DNA from: Cladopsammia gracilis | Lineage: Eukaryota; Cnidaria; Anthozoa; Scleractinia; Dendrophylliidae | Assembly (NCBI GenBank): GCA_022457155.1 | Contig: JAJGOT010000515.1 | Coordinates: forward strand, 168,501 to 232,500 | Reading direction: 5' to 3' | Length of the DNA: 64,000 nucleotides | Part shown: in pieces, positions 1 through 9,040 of the stretch | How the letters are laid out: each line of letters begins with the position of its first letter | Numbering within the stretch: position 1 is the stretch's first letter | Made by a program: the position numbers and the translations under genes | The notes under the pieces: model-generated | What the model was told of the DNA's origin: nothing | Seen by the model: only the letters and a program-made list of their open reading frames with translations | Databases searched by the model: none

Positions 1-1
1 T

Positions 2-148
2 CAAAGAGCTGAGGAAATAAGCACGGAGAGTTTTCAAGTCAAATTGGAAGAAGATTTCAAGTACGTGGAGCGCGTGTTTTTAGGTGCTAAAGGTTATTTG
101 GATTTCATCCGGAGAGAACGAGAATGCGATTGTGAATCTGAGTTGTGA
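2..148 (+). CDS. C-terminal end of a small charged protein (partial at window edge)
   Basis: The frame is open from the first bases of the window to a TGA at 146-148, so only the last 48 residues are visible. They are highly charged and end with a YLDF motif followed by ERECDCESEL. The next gene (178-480) ends the same way (YLDF, then RKCDCGGYYECEL), and the bases before and after the two stops are also alike, so the two look like tandem paralogues. I do not recognise a family. It lies in the Polinton-like element, on the same strand as the next two genes. The start is outside the window. Confidence 0.5.
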   Translation, partial: QRAEEISTESFQVKLEEDFKYVERVFLGAKGYLDFIRRERECDCESEL

Positions 149-177
149 AAAAATTATTTTTTGTCTCAGGCAAGAAA

Positions 178-480
178 ATGTCAGGGGAAAAGAAATCGAC
201 TCCTCAGCAGGAGGAAAAGGAAGAAAAATATCAAAAAGAGGTGGGAATGGCCCTGAACAATCTCCTAGGGGGCAAGGCAAGGGAAAGGGAAGAGAATTAT
301 CAGAAAGAGGCGAAAATGACCATGAGTCTCCCAGAGGACAAGGAAAAGGAAAGGGAAGAAAATGAAAATGAAAAATCTCGCGAGATGAGGCGAACCTTTC
401 TGAGTTTTCAAAATTATTTGGATTTTCTCCAGCAAGACCGAAAATGCGATTGTGGAGGTTATTATGAATGTGAGTTGTGA
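178..480 (+). CDS. small Glu/Lys-rich protein, tandem paralogue of the preceding gene
   Basis: 100 residues. The first two thirds are a run of Glu, Lys, Gln and Arg, probably helical or disordered; the end carries YLDF and a CDCGGYYECEL tail with four Cys-spaced residues that may bind metal (inference). I chose ATG 178 because it is preceded by the same stretch that precedes ATG 511 (TTTGTCTCAGGCAAGAAAATG-like), so the upstream region was duplicated with the gene. Function unknown. Low complexity leaves some doubt, but the paralogy with 2-148 supports it being real. Confidence 0.5.
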   Translation: MSGEKKSTPQQEEKEEKYQKEVGMALNNLLGGKAREREENYQKEAKMTMSLPEDKEKEREENENEKSREMRRTFLSFQNYLDFLQQDRKCDCGGYYECEL

Positions 481-510
481 AAAAATTATTTTTTTGTCTC
501 AGGCAAGAAA

Positions 511-1125
511 ATGAATCCCGCGCAAATATCTATCCCCAACATTTCTCTCGACGACCCCGTGAAAAGATCTTCTGGGAAAATCTCTTTCTGTCTTCTCCCG
601 TGCCTCAACGACGGAAAATGGCTCAAACTGAAACTCAAAACCAAGTTCAAGATTTTCGAGCATATGGGTGACTCGTTTTCTCTGGGAATTTCTCTTCCAG
701 ATGAAAACCTGAAATTCTTCAAAGATCTGGAAAAACATCTCAACTCCGCTGCGATGAAAAAGAAGGCAGCAGTCAGAGAACTCGGTCCGAATTTTGCCCA
801 ATTTCAGGAAGGAGATTTCACTCTCGTAAAAACTGACAAATCCGAGCAGGAAAAGATTTATGCAAAGATTTATCCCTCCAAACTCCCGCACACGGATTTC
901 TTGTGTCGATTTTGGGAATTGTGCGACGAGAGGAAGAAAAAACCCATCTTGAGGCAAAAAGAACTCCTGGGCGTTCCTCTCCGGGGACAAGTTGTGTTTT
1001 CAATCAAACATCTTTTCTGCGGAAATCTGAAAGCCATTACATGCATTGTGGATGAAGTTTTGGTGGAGGAAAAGGTGGAAGCTGCCTCGGAATTCGACGC
1101 GTTTGAGGACAAGAATGAGGACTGA
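511..1125 (+). CDS. DUF5871-like protein, putative OB-fold ssDNA-binding protein of Polinton/NCLDV type
   Basis: 204 residues. The order of strands resembles DUF5871 proteins of Polintons and large DNA viruses: a KWLKLKLKTKFKIFEH strand pair, a SFSLGISLPDENLKFF segment, and near the end GQVVFSIKHLFCGNLKAITCIV, where DUF5871 proteins have a paired-strand motif. The C-terminus is acidic (FDAFEDKNED), as in many ssDNA-binding proteins. DUF5871 has been proposed to bind single-stranded DNA; that role here is inference. The start at 511 follows a polypyrimidine-CTCAGG context shared with ATG 178. No frame breaks. The family call rests on pattern memory and needs a profile search. Confidence 0.45.
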   Translation: MNPAQISIPNISLDDPVKRSSGKISFCLLPCLNDGKWLKLKLKTKFKIFEHMGDSFSLGISLPDENLKFFKDLEKHLNSAAMKKKAAVRELGPNFAQFQEGDFTLVKTDKSEQEKIYAKIYPSKLPHTDFLCRFWELCDERKKKPILRQKELLGVPLRGQVVFSIKHLFCGNLKAITCIVDEVLVEEKVEAASEFDAFEDKNED

Positions 1126-1986
1126 GTTTTGTTTCGCTGAACTCAGGGAGAAAAATCTTTTTCCAGAATTTGGTTCTGGAAAAAAAGTGAATTTGAGCAG
1201 GATTTTTTTCCTCCAGATTTCAGCGGAATATTTTCCCCAATTCTGGAGAAAATCCAAGTTCTTGCAAAATATCTCGTTTCTGGGGAAAAAATGTCTCCTT
1301 GCGTGGTTTTTTTGTCTCCTAAATTGGGTAAAGTTAACAGATGAGAACCGTTTTTCTGCTAAACTCAGGGGAAAATGCCTAGACCCACCCCAAGGAGCGA
1401 TTTGCCAGGCTGCCAAAAACCCGGGGCTGAATTATTTTATCCTTTATTTTTTTTTATTATTTTTTTTAATTTCTTTTGTTGCCATTTTTTTACCTTATGG
1501 GTTTTATTTTTTCCTGCCCATTTAAGCAGTGTTTTTTTCCATATCTCTATTCTGGGGTGTATTTTTTTTCCAGCTCTCTATTCGGGGGGGTATTCCAAAT
1601 CATTATGCTGAAAATAAAAATTTCTCCAGAAAAAAAAAAAAAAAAAAATCTCCCAGGGAAAATCCAGCCCCCAGAAAGGAGGCAAAAGAAAACACCCCAG
1701 AAAGGAGGCAAAATCACTCCCGAGTTTTGCAAAAATCAGGCGCAGAAATGGATTGGAAATTTTTCCCCAGAATATTCTGAAATTTTTCCCCAGAATTCCG
1801 AAATTTTTCCCCAGAATATTCCGAAATTTTTCCCCAGAATATTCTGAAATTTTTCCCCAGAATTCTGAAATTTTTCCCCAGAATATTGCGAAATTTTTCC
1901 CCAGAATATTCCGAAATTTTTCCCAGAATATTCCGAAATTTTTCCCCAGAATATTCCGAAATTTATTTTTTATTTTTTCGCCTATC
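1126..1986 (+). other. AT-rich intergenic stretch with CTCAGG-AAAATG contexts and a minisatellite
   Basis: No convincing gene. Two further CTCAGG contexts followed by A-rich sequence occur at about 1140 and 1365; the second precedes an ATG (1375) opening a 78-residue frame that is mostly Phe/Leu-rich and probably spurious. The stretch contains long T and A runs and the minisatellite listed separately. Confidence 0.5.
1756..1964 (+). repeat. minisatellite, 21-23 bp unit, about nine copies
   Basis: The unit reads GAAATTTTTCCCCAGAATATTCC with variants (AATTCC in place of AATATTCC; CCC in place of CCCC). About nine units run head to tail just upstream of the HTH-repeat gene. Open frames across it encode only the repeat and are not counted as genes. 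Confidence 0.85.
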
Positions 1987-1993
1987 TAAAATG
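1987..1993 (+). promoter_or_regulatory. TAAAATG start box of the HTH-repeat gene
   Basis: TAAAATG with the ATG at 1991-1993; one of seven identical boxes at gene starts in this element. Confidence 0.45.
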
Positions 1994-3003
1994 TGGGTTT
2001 TGATAGATGCAGTTTCCAAAGAAAGGCTCAGTGAGAGATTTTCATCCCAGGCGAAGTTAGCGAAATTCATGGGATTTTCCCCAAAACTTTAAACAAAGCA
2101 GTGAATGAAGAAAGAAACCGATTTCAGTTTCGCGGGAGGGAAGTGACTGTTGTCGATCAAAAAGTCAATCGTTTTTCAATTCACGAATCTCCCGATGGTC
2201 CTCCCCTGGAGAAATTTGAAACAGAAACGGAAATGGCTAAATGGCTTGGCGTCACGAGACAAGCGGTTTATATGGCTCTCCGGAGAAGTGGCTGGCTCAA
2301 GAGTTGGAAAATCAGGAAAGATAAAAAAGATTATTTCATCCAGCGATTTTTTGACAAGGAGCCAATCGGTTCTCTTCCTGAAGCGGCTGGAGAAATCCCA
2401 ACCGTCTCCCAGAAACCGCATACGATCCCCGTTAAAATCGTTTCCGCCAGTTCATCAAAAATTTATCCCAGCGTTTCAGCGGCGACATCTGATTTGGGGA
2501 TTGACGCGAGAACAATCCATGAGGCGCTGAAAAGCGGAAGAAATTCTTTCACCCGGAGAAGCGATGGAATAAAATTTCAAGTTGAAAAAGCATATTTCCA
2601 GTCTAAAAAGGCGGGAAGTGTTCCTCAACAGCGAAAGATAGAATTTATCCCCAACCTTGCAGAAAATGTGGTGGGTAAGAAGGCGTTGGAGGGGATACTG
2701 CAAAAATGGTCAGTTAATTTGCGTATGCTGATGGAAAATCGCTTTCCGGAATGGAGTTTGGCTGAGAAGCCTGACATGGAAAAACAAAAAACGCTGATGG
2801 TGATTTTCAACCCCAACACCTTTAATTATGACCTCGCGTCAACCTATCAGATTTTTGAAGACTATTTTAAGAAACGACATTTGATTCCCCCCGACGAAAG
2901 AGATTATCAGAAGTATTTCAAAGAAGGGATCTGGAGGTTCCCAGTAAAAATCGATTTGAACACAATTGACCCCTGGTTTCGTTTGATTTTAGTTAAAAAG
3001 TGA
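1991..3003 (+). CDS. NUMOD-type helix-turn-helix repeat protein, frame change near 2080
   Basis: Three copies of a module resembling NUMOD1/intron-encoded-nuclease repeats are visible: a short strand, then LAKFMGF-type, MAKWLGVTRQAVYMALR and SDLGIDARTIHEALKSG helix-turn-helix segments, each followed by a basic strand. Such modules bind DNA in homing endonucleases and occur in Polintons. No nuclease domain is seen; the last 100 residues are unassigned. The first module is split: the frame from ATG 1991 stops at TAA 2090-2092, and the module continues in the -1 frame. The junction holds C CCA AAA (2080-2086) in the right phase for -1 slippage; a one-base indel is the alternative. The gene converges on the next one. 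Confidence 0.5.
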
Positions 3004-3026
3004 TTTTCATTTCCCAGAAATGAAAA
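3004..3026. terminator. hairpin between convergent genes
   Basis: Perfect 9-bp inverted repeat TTTTCATTT / AAATGAAAA with a 5-nt loop, starting 1 bp after the stop of the + gene and ending 13 bp before the stop of the - gene. A bidirectional transcription end signal is inferred from position only. Confidence 0.4.
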
Positions 3027-3038
3027 CCACTCCGCGGC

Positions 3039-3569
3039 TCAACCCTCAAATCGTCTCTCCCATTCAGCTTCAAATTTTTCAAAGTTCAACCCCAGATCAA
3101 TCACGATTGAATCTATCGCTTCCATTGCAGGGAGAAACGATTCTCTTTCAAAATTTCCTCCCCTGAGGGCGAATCTCAAATTGCTCAAAGTTTTCTCATA
3201 AGTCGTGAACGCGAACTTGGCCATTTCAATTTTTGACTTGAGGTTTTTCATTTCATTCGCCGTTTTCAGAATCAATCCTGCTCCTGAAACAACTCCCAGC
3301 ACGATTGGATTCATGGTTGCGGCTCCCACGATTGTCCCAATTGCAACCAAACCGGAAGAAGCCAAATTCAAGAGCAGATTCATTTTCTTGAATCTTTTAT
3401 GCGCCTGTTTCAGACACCAGAATCTTTTGTGGTAAAATCGGTAAAGGCCTTTGATTTCTTTCAGTTCTTCTTCCCCAACTGCGGAGTTGATGTGGTTGAA
3501 GGCGAAAATGGATTTCGCGCGTCGACTTCTAGTTCGTTGCATTCTCTCTTCAGTTTTTGGCTGACTCAT
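3039..3569 (-). CDS. Polinton two-helix membrane protein
   Basis: 176 residues. A basic N-terminus is followed by a hydrophobic pair: about residues 66-82 (NLASSGLVAIGTIVGAA) and 84-101 (MNPIVLGVVSGAGLILK), separated by a short turn, so a membrane hairpin is likely. The C-terminal half is charged and helical. Proteins with this GTIVGA...NPIVLGVVSGAG core are frequent companions of capsid genes in cnidarian Polintons (established as an association, function unknown); a virion membrane or lysis role would be guesswork. It lies 28 bp downstream of the fibre gene on the same strand. Confidence 0.55.
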   Translation of the reverse strand: MSQPKTEERMQRTRSRRAKSIFAFNHINSAVGEEELKEIKGLYRFYHKRFWCLKQAHKRFKKMNLLLNLASSGLVAIGTIVGAATMNPIVLGVVSGAGLILKTANEMKNLKSKIEMAKFAFTTYEKTLSNLRFALRGGNFERESFLPAMEAIDSIVIDLGLNFEKFEAEWERRFEG

Positions 3570-3595
3570 TTTTCAGGAAGAAATCAGAATTCCAC

Positions 3596-5503
3596 CTAAA
3601 TCACAGCTTTTGCCTTGAGAATGTTTTTAGAGTTTCTTCCCTGCACCAATGCAAAGCTGAATCCTCGATTATTTGGAACAATCACATTGAAAGTGAAAAG
3701 CAATCCCAAAAAATGCGGTGATTGAGTTGGTTTCACTGAGCTATGAAATATTTGATTGTGGTTTTGATGTAAATAGAGGCTTAGTTCGGTTTGGTTCTTG
3801 TCAACAGTTCCTTTCTGCTGTTGAACATAAAAAGTTACATTAAGAATTTTCAATTCCACTCCAAATATTTGCTGACATTCATTGATGCCAACGTTATCGT
3901 CAGCGAAGAAAAGGCAATTTTGGTTTTGGTTCAAGACATATCTGGCAAGAATGAAATTTCTCTGCTTAATTGCCGCATTTAACAGCGAATGTCCATTCAT
4001 ATTCAAATTTGCTTGCATCACCATCTGCTGATTTTCAAAGGCGAAGGGCGAGTCGAAAATAGAAGATTGCACATCAGAAACATTTCCCGCAACTCCATAC
4101 ACAATCAAATGCGCATTTTGTTTCGCTGGATCTGATGCACTCCCTGTCCAATGCATGTCAACCATCAAATATTCTGGGGGCGAAATTCGGTATTTGTGAA
4201 CGTGCACTATCGATCGAATCATTGATTGCACTGGTGCGATGCCTGTGAACGTTTTCGAAGCCTGTCTAGTCACATTCAATGATGACGAAACGCAATTCAC
4301 GCTCGCTCCAGTCATCTTGTTGGGGAAAAATTCAAAACAAACCGTGTATTCTCCCTCAGGAAGTTGATAAAAGTTGAACCCGAGTCTGGCCACAAATTTA
4401 TTCCCCGCAGATTTGGTCACTTTGAACACATATGCTTTTTTGTTGAATTCGTGAGGAGATCCGGAGAAATTCTGAATGCCATCCACTTCCACATTTGACT
4501 CAGAACTTGATTCGTTCACATTATCCATGAGATAGTGAAAAACATTTTTTGCGCCTGATGAGGTTATTGCTGATTTGTGGATTTGACTGCTGACAGCATA
4601 TAGTTCTTCCTTTCTCACGGCATCAGAATCCTGAGTTGATTTTGGCAGACCTGTGATTTTCTCCCCCGCCATATCAATTTCCCCAGTCATTGTCCCGCCA
4701 GTCAGGAGGAGTGATTTTGTGTCTACATAACCCTTTGTCGCGGCATAAGTGCTTGAGGCAGGTGTCGGCAGACCTGAGATTGCGTTTGAATTCATGACAA
4801 TTCCCCCACTCATCGAACCGCCAGTCAGGGGGAGTGATTTTGTGTCTACATATCCCTTCGTAGCAGCTTGAGCATCCATTGTCGGGTCATTCAGGTTAAA
4901 AATGTTGTGGTGATTCATGTTGAAATCCACTTCCAGGGGAGAATCTTCATATTTGGACACAAATGATTCCCTGATGTCTTCACGCGGCATCAACGTGTCA
5001 TAATGCGTTGCATAAAAACTGCGAGAATTCCGTTTTGCGTTGATCACGTTGAAATTGTGCTTCAAATCCAAATCTTTCGTGATTTCTTGAGTGTGAGCCG
5101 GAGCAGCAGGGTGGAATTTTTTCAGAGTGATCATATTCACCGCTGACAAATCGTTGTCTTCATCAGTGTCCAGATTGACGATCAATTTGCGATTCATTTC
5201 TATTTCCCCGGGGTTGATGAGTTTTTGTCCCCTGAGATCCAGATCCCCAGTCATATGGGAAGACCCATCCACCTGGAGAGAATCTGCCCGCAATTGCGCC
5301 GCAAGCATGTCAACTTGGTGCTTTGTGATTGCATTGTCATTCCCCGTTCCTTCAGCGACATTGGTCATTTTTTTGTTTTGAAGGTCGAAGTCTCCTGAAG
5401 GCGTCAGCTTGAAACCGACGCCCGGCAATCCATCTTTTCCATCTCGTCCTTTTCCTCCCGCGAAGCGAGCTGTTTCAGAAAGCAATCCATTTGAATAACT
5501 CAT
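3596..5503 (-). CDS. collagen/tail-fibre-like virion protein (putative spike)
   Basis: 635 residues from ATG 5503, which sits in a TAAAATG box overlapping the ATPase stop. The start MSYSNGLLSETARF leads into a short collagen-like run (GGKGRDGKDGLPGVG). Then come repeats of the phage tail-fibre type: LPLTGGSMSGGIVMNSNAI, LLLTGGTMTGEIDMAG and AATKGYVDTKS, about residues 60-320. The C-terminal 300 residues are beta-rich and may form a receptor-binding head (inference). Polintons often carry a fibre at this place beside the ATPase; the combination of collagen-like and phage-fibre-like repeats suggests a trimeric spike. Intact, no stops. The open frame extends upstream into the ATPase gene, but that part is overlap, not protein. 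Confidence 0.6.
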   Translation of the reverse strand: MSYSNGLLSETARFAGGKGRDGKDGLPGVGFKLTPSGDFDLQNKKMTNVAEGTGNDNAITKHQVDMLAAQLRADSLQVDGSSHMTGDLDLRGQKLINPGEIEMNRKLIVNLDTDEDNDLSAVNMITLKKFHPAAPAHTQEITKDLDLKHNFNVINAKRNSRSFYATHYDTLMPREDIRESFVSKYEDSPLEVDFNMNHHNIFNLNDPTMDAQAATKGYVDTKSLPLTGGSMSGGIVMNSNAISGLPTPASSTYAATKGYVDTKSLLLTGGTMTGEIDMAGEKITGLPKSTQDSDAVRKEELYAVSSQIHKSAITSSGAKNVFHYLMDNVNESSSESNVEVDGIQNFSGSPHEFNKKAYVFKVTKSAGNKFVARLGFNFYQLPEGEYTVCFEFFPNKMTGASVNCVSSSLNVTRQASKTFTGIAPVQSMIRSIVHVHKYRISPPEYLMVDMHWTGSASDPAKQNAHLIVYGVAGNVSDVQSSIFDSPFAFENQQMVMQANLNMNGHSLLNAAIKQRNFILARYVLNQNQNCLFFADDNVGINECQQIFGVELKILNVTFYVQQQKGTVDKNQTELSLYLHQNHNQIFHSSVKPTQSPHFLGLLFTFNVIVPNNRGFSFALVQGRNSKNILKAKAVI

Positions 5504-5507
5504 TTTA
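5501..5507 (-). promoter_or_regulatory. TAAAATG box joining ATPase stop and fibre start
   Basis: On the minus strand ATT TAA AATG: the ATPase stop TAA and the fibre ATG are joined as TAAAATG, with upstream ATT identical to two other boxes (MCP and pX-like gene). Confidence 0.5.
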
Positions 5508-6167
5508 AATGCTTTCATCAAAATTTTTGGCAATGAATTTCCTCGGCTTATCCACATACAGGAAAGAAAAGGGCTGCGCCGTTGCTTTCCGATAATCTTC
5601 TTTGCTGACATTATTATCCCGACATAACTCAGCAATTTCTTTGTTGCTTGGGAATTCAAAAATGCAAAAATGTGAACAATTCACACGGATATCTTTTGGT
5701 GTTCTGAAATAACTTTGCGAAAGATAAATCACAGAGCAATTCTTGTGCCTCCCCTGAATGAAATAATCTATCAATGGCTTTTGGTTCTTTTCGGAAACAA
5801 AATCATCGAAAACAACCAGTTTTTGATTCTCCCCTGTCAATTCAGAAACTGGGATGATTTCATCCGGGGATGCTTCCACAACATCATACCCAGCTTCTTT
5901 GCTGATTGGACGAAACGTTTTCAGCAGATGCTGATATTTGGTTTGGTCAAGATTTTTCGCATAGAGGAAAATTTTATCGTAGAAGAGCAGGCGGAAAATC
6001 ATATCCAGGAGAACATTTGTTTTCCCCGATCCTGAAGGGCCACAGATCAACATTCTGAAAGTTCGATCCGGCATGAACGGGTGAAGTTGTTTGAAATTCG
6101 TGATTGGGTCCTGGCAATCATAATTTGGGATTTTCATTTTATTGATGAACATTATGTTCCGCATCAT
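5505..6167 (-). CDS. A32/FtsK-HerA-type genome packaging ATPase
   Basis: P-loop ATPase that would pump the genome into the capsid. Visible motifs: Walker A CGPSGSGKT, Walker B KLVVFDDF, and the downstream SVIYLSQSYF polar motif; the order and spacing match Polinton and adintovirus packaging ATPases. I chose ATG 6167 (MMRNIMF), giving 220 residues; the frame is open to 6275 from a GTG, but that stretch is less family-like. The start lies only about 135 bp from the Penelope insertion, so the original promoter may have been separated from the gene. It ends 1 bp before the fibre ATG, so the two may be co-transcribed. Confidence 0.8.
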   Translation of the reverse strand: MMRNIMFINKMKIPNYDCQDPITNFKQLHPFMPDRTFRMLICGPSGSGKTNVLLDMIFRLLFYDKIFLYAKNLDQTKYQHLLKTFRPISKEAGYDVVEASPDEIIPVSELTGENQKLVVFDDFVSEKNQKPLIDYFIQGRHKNCSVIYLSQSYFRTPKDIRVNCSHFCIFEFPSNKEIAELCRDNNVSKEDYRKATAQPFSFLYVDKPRKFIAKNFDESI

Positions 6168-6419
6168 GTTCTTCACCCCAAATTTGTGTTTCTGGGATAT
6201 AAAATGAGTCTTTTGAAATGGCAAGAAATGGCCAAAAGCAAATCTGCTTTGGGGAAAAAAATCAACTTTGTTCACAATTGTGAATTTTTTAATTTTTTAA
6301 AATTTTTTAAATAGGTACTAGTGAGCGGCACACAGCAACGAATCTTGTTAACTGTTTTTATTATCCTATTTTTTAAATAGGTACTAGTGAGCGGCACACA
6401 GCAACGAATCTTGTTAACT

Positions 6420-6477
6420 GTTTTTATTATCCGACCGGTTTCGTGTGATGACTACACACTTCGTCAGGGATTAAAAC
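6420..6477 (-). ncRNA. hammerhead ribozyme (type I), copy A
   Basis: Same sequence as the ribozyme at 9204-9261: CTGACGA core, GTGTG/CACAC stem II, GAAAC, short stem III ACCGGT and GTC cleavage triplet. The predicted cut falls between 6433 and 6432 on the minus strand. Confidence 0.75.
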
Positions 6478-6612
6478 AAGATAGTATGAGGAACTTATTT
6501 TATACCTTAACTTTACAGTACAAATCACGTTCCGTATAGGGTGTGAACAACAAAAACACCCACAAGCAATACGTGCAGGATGTTACGAGAATCCTGCTGG
6601 TGTAATGCATAA

Positions 6613-6656
6613 TTTTGGGGCTCACGGATTTAACGTTAAATCCGTGAGCCCCAAAA
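6613..6656. repeat. 44-bp perfect palindrome downstream of RT, copy A
   Basis: Identical to 12199-12242 and 7982-8025; centre GGATTTAAC/GTTAAATCC, flanked by TTTTGGGGCTCAC and its complement. Lies a few bp after the RT stop. Confidence 0.9.
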
Positions 6657-6661
6657 ACATA

Positions 6662-7738
6662 TTACTTACATAAATGTGCTAACGTGTTAGTAGATTTGTA
6701 ACTAACAATTGAACTAAGGCTAGGTAGATACTTAACAATAACTTTTTTGATTCCGACGTGGCTGCAATTAAATGAGGTTTTAAATACTACACTTCTGCGT
6801 CTAGATAACCTGTTAGGCTTAGAGAACCATTTCTTTCTGTTGCTATAGTTAATTTCCCTGAAAACGGGTAACAGAAACTTAGCAGGATATCCCCTAAGAC
6901 GTAAACGCTTCCAGAATAGCAAACGGGTCTCATTAAATGAGTGAAATGTAGAGCTATTTCTGGCATAACGCATAAGTTCGCCTTTAATAAAAGCCTTTTT
7001 GTTGCTAGCGGGGTGAAATGACTCATATGGTATATATAAATACTTATTAAGCGGTTTCTGAAAGGTAGAGTATTGTAGCGTTTTACAGGCGGAATCTTTA
7101 AATAGTAGTAAGTCTAGAAATGAAATCTGAGACTCGCTAATTTCGTAAGTTATCTTAATACGTTCGTCCTTAGTATTAATAGCATTGAGAAATTCTAGAA
7201 GATTTTCGTGAGGGCCATCCCAGATAACAAATATGTCATCTATGAAACGCTTGTAGAGAGGGAGATACCGAGAATACTTCTCAATAATGTCTCTCTCGTG
7301 ATAATACATAAAAGCGTTTGCAGCTGTAACAGCGAAAGGGGTTCCCATAGCAATACCAAATGTTTGATGGTATATGTCATTGCTAAATTCCGATTTAAGG
7401 AAATTATTCTCAAAGACTAATCTGGTTAATTGAACCAAGAGAGGCGTCTGAGCCACCTTTCCCTCTCTAAGCAGGAGGTCAAGAGCAATAATAGCCTTCT
7501 TAATGTCGATGTTAGGATAAAGTGATGACACGTCCGCCGTGACAAGAAGGCAATTAGCGGGTAGCTCAACTTTCTCTAAACATTGGATCAGTTCACCAGA
7601 GTCACGTAAAACCGTTGGCATAATAATAGAAGGTTTAACTAACTCATCTACAAAAATACTAATAGGTCTGGTAATATAAGAGTGAGAGGCTGCAATAGGC
7701 CTCCCAGCTATAGGTGACTTATGAATCTTCGGAATAAT
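6662..7738 (-). pseudogene. truncated reverse transcriptase of copy A
   Basis: Carries the C-terminal two thirds of the RT with catalytic FIDDIF and GIAMGTPFAVTAANAF, but no N-terminus: it is cut at IIPKIHKS, just before the palm. No stops or frameshifts within. It is not expected to be expressed as a complete protein. Confidence 0.85.
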
Positions 7739-7788
7739 TTTTTAAATAGGTACTAGTGAGCGGCACACAGCAACGAATCTTGTTAACT

Positions 7789-7846
7789 GTTTTTATTATC
7801 CGACCGGTTTCGTGTGATGACTACACACTTCGTCAGGGATTAAAAC
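7789..7846 (-). ncRNA. hammerhead ribozyme (type I), copy B
   Basis: Same core and stems as copies A and C; GTC cleavage triplet present. Confidence 0.75.
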
Positions 7847-7981
7847 AAGATAGTATGAGGAACTTATTTTATACCTTAACTTTACAGTACAAATCACGTT
7901 CCGTATAGGGTGTGAACAACAAAAACACCCACAAGCAATACGTGCAGGATGTTACGAGAATCCTGCTGGTGTAATGCATAA

Positions 7982-8025
7982 TTTTGGGGCTCACGGATTT
8001 AACGTTAAATCCGTGAGCCCCAAAA
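7982..8025. repeat. 44-bp perfect palindrome, copy B
   Basis: Same palindrome as at 6613-6656 and 12199-12242. Confidence 0.9.
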
Positions 8026-8030
8026 ACATA

Positions 8031-9040
8031 TTACTTACATAAATGTGCTAACGTGTTAGTAGATTTGTAACTAACAATTGAACTAAGGCTAGGTAGATAC
8101 TTAACAATAACTTTTTTGATTCCGACGTGGCTGCAATTAAATGAGGTTTTAAATACTACACTTCTGCGTCTAGATAACCTGTTAGGCTTAGAGAACCATT
8201 TCTTTCTGTTGCTATAGTTAATTTCCCTGAAAACGGGTAACAGAAACTTAGCAGGATATCCCCTAAGACGTAAACGCTTCCAGAATAGCAAACGGGTCTC
8301 ATTAAATGAGTGAAATGTAGAGCTATTTCTGGCATAACGCATAAGTTCGCCTTTAATAAAAGCCTTTTTGTTGCTAGCGGGGTGAAATGACTCATATGGT
8401 ATATATAAATACTTATTAAGCGGTTTCTGAAAGGTAGAGTATTGTAGCGTTTTACAGGCGGAATCTTTAAATAGTAGTAAGTCTAGAAATGAAATCTGAG
8501 ACTCGCTAATTTCGTAAGTTATCTTAATACGTTCGTCCTTAGTATTAATAGCATTGAGAAATTCTAGAAGATTTTCGTGAGGGCCATCCCAGATAACAAA
8601 TATGTCATCTATGAAACGCTTGTAGAGAGGGAGATACCGAGAATACTTCTCAATAATGTCTCTCTCGTGATAATACATAAAAGCGTTTGCAGCTGTAACA
8701 GCGAAAGGGGTTCCCATAGCAATACCAAATGTTTGATGGTATATGTCATTGCTAAATTCCGATTTAAGGAAATTATTCTCAAAGACTAATCTGGTTAATT
8801 GAACCAAGAGAGGCGTCTGAGCCACCTTTCCCTCTCTAAGCAGGAGGTCAAGAGCAATAATAGCCTTCTTAATGTCGATGTTAGGATAAAGTGATGACAC
8901 GTCCGCCGTGACAAGAAGGCAATTAGCGGGTAGCTCAACTTTCTCTAAACATTGGATCAGTTCACCAGAGTCACGTAAAACCGTTGGCATAATAATAGAA
9001 GGTTTAACTAACTCATCTACAAAAATACTAATAGGCCTGG
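8031..9040 (-). pseudogene. truncated reverse transcriptase of copy B
   Basis: C-terminal RT part with the FIDDIF catalytic motif, truncated at the N-terminus about 100 bp earlier than copy A. Frame intact over what remains. Confidence 0.85.

Larger units (their letters stand above)
6303..7738 (-). mobile_element. Penelope-like element copy A (inverted, 5'-truncated, with extra 3' partial unit)
   Basis: On the minus strand this copy starts inside the RT gene (7738), runs through the RT stop, palindrome, pseudo-LTR and hammerhead, and ends with the post-cleavage segment. A second copy of that segment (6366 down to 6303) follows directly. The encoded RT part (stop at 6662) matches the intact copy residue for residue over 319 residues, so the insertion is very young. 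Confidence 0.85.
7739..9040 (-). mobile_element. Penelope-like element copy B (inverted, 5'-truncated)
   Basis: Second inverted copy in direct tandem with copy A, with its own pseudo-LTR, ribozyme and palindrome. It is truncated at 9040, where the + copy begins at the palindrome centre. The encoded 319 residues equal those of copies A and C. Confidence 0.85.

Noticed and set aside
1753..1989. Open frame encoding FPQNI/FFPRI repeats
   Set aside because: Entirely minisatellite; no start context or family.
2088..2094. TTTAAAC as the slippery site of the HTH gene
   Set aside because: The zero-frame stop (2090-2092) lies inside it, so it is out of phase; C CCA AAA upstream is the only in-phase candidate.
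7208..7420. Antisense frames repeated at 8577 and 11435
   Set aside because: They recur only because the RT gene is present three times.
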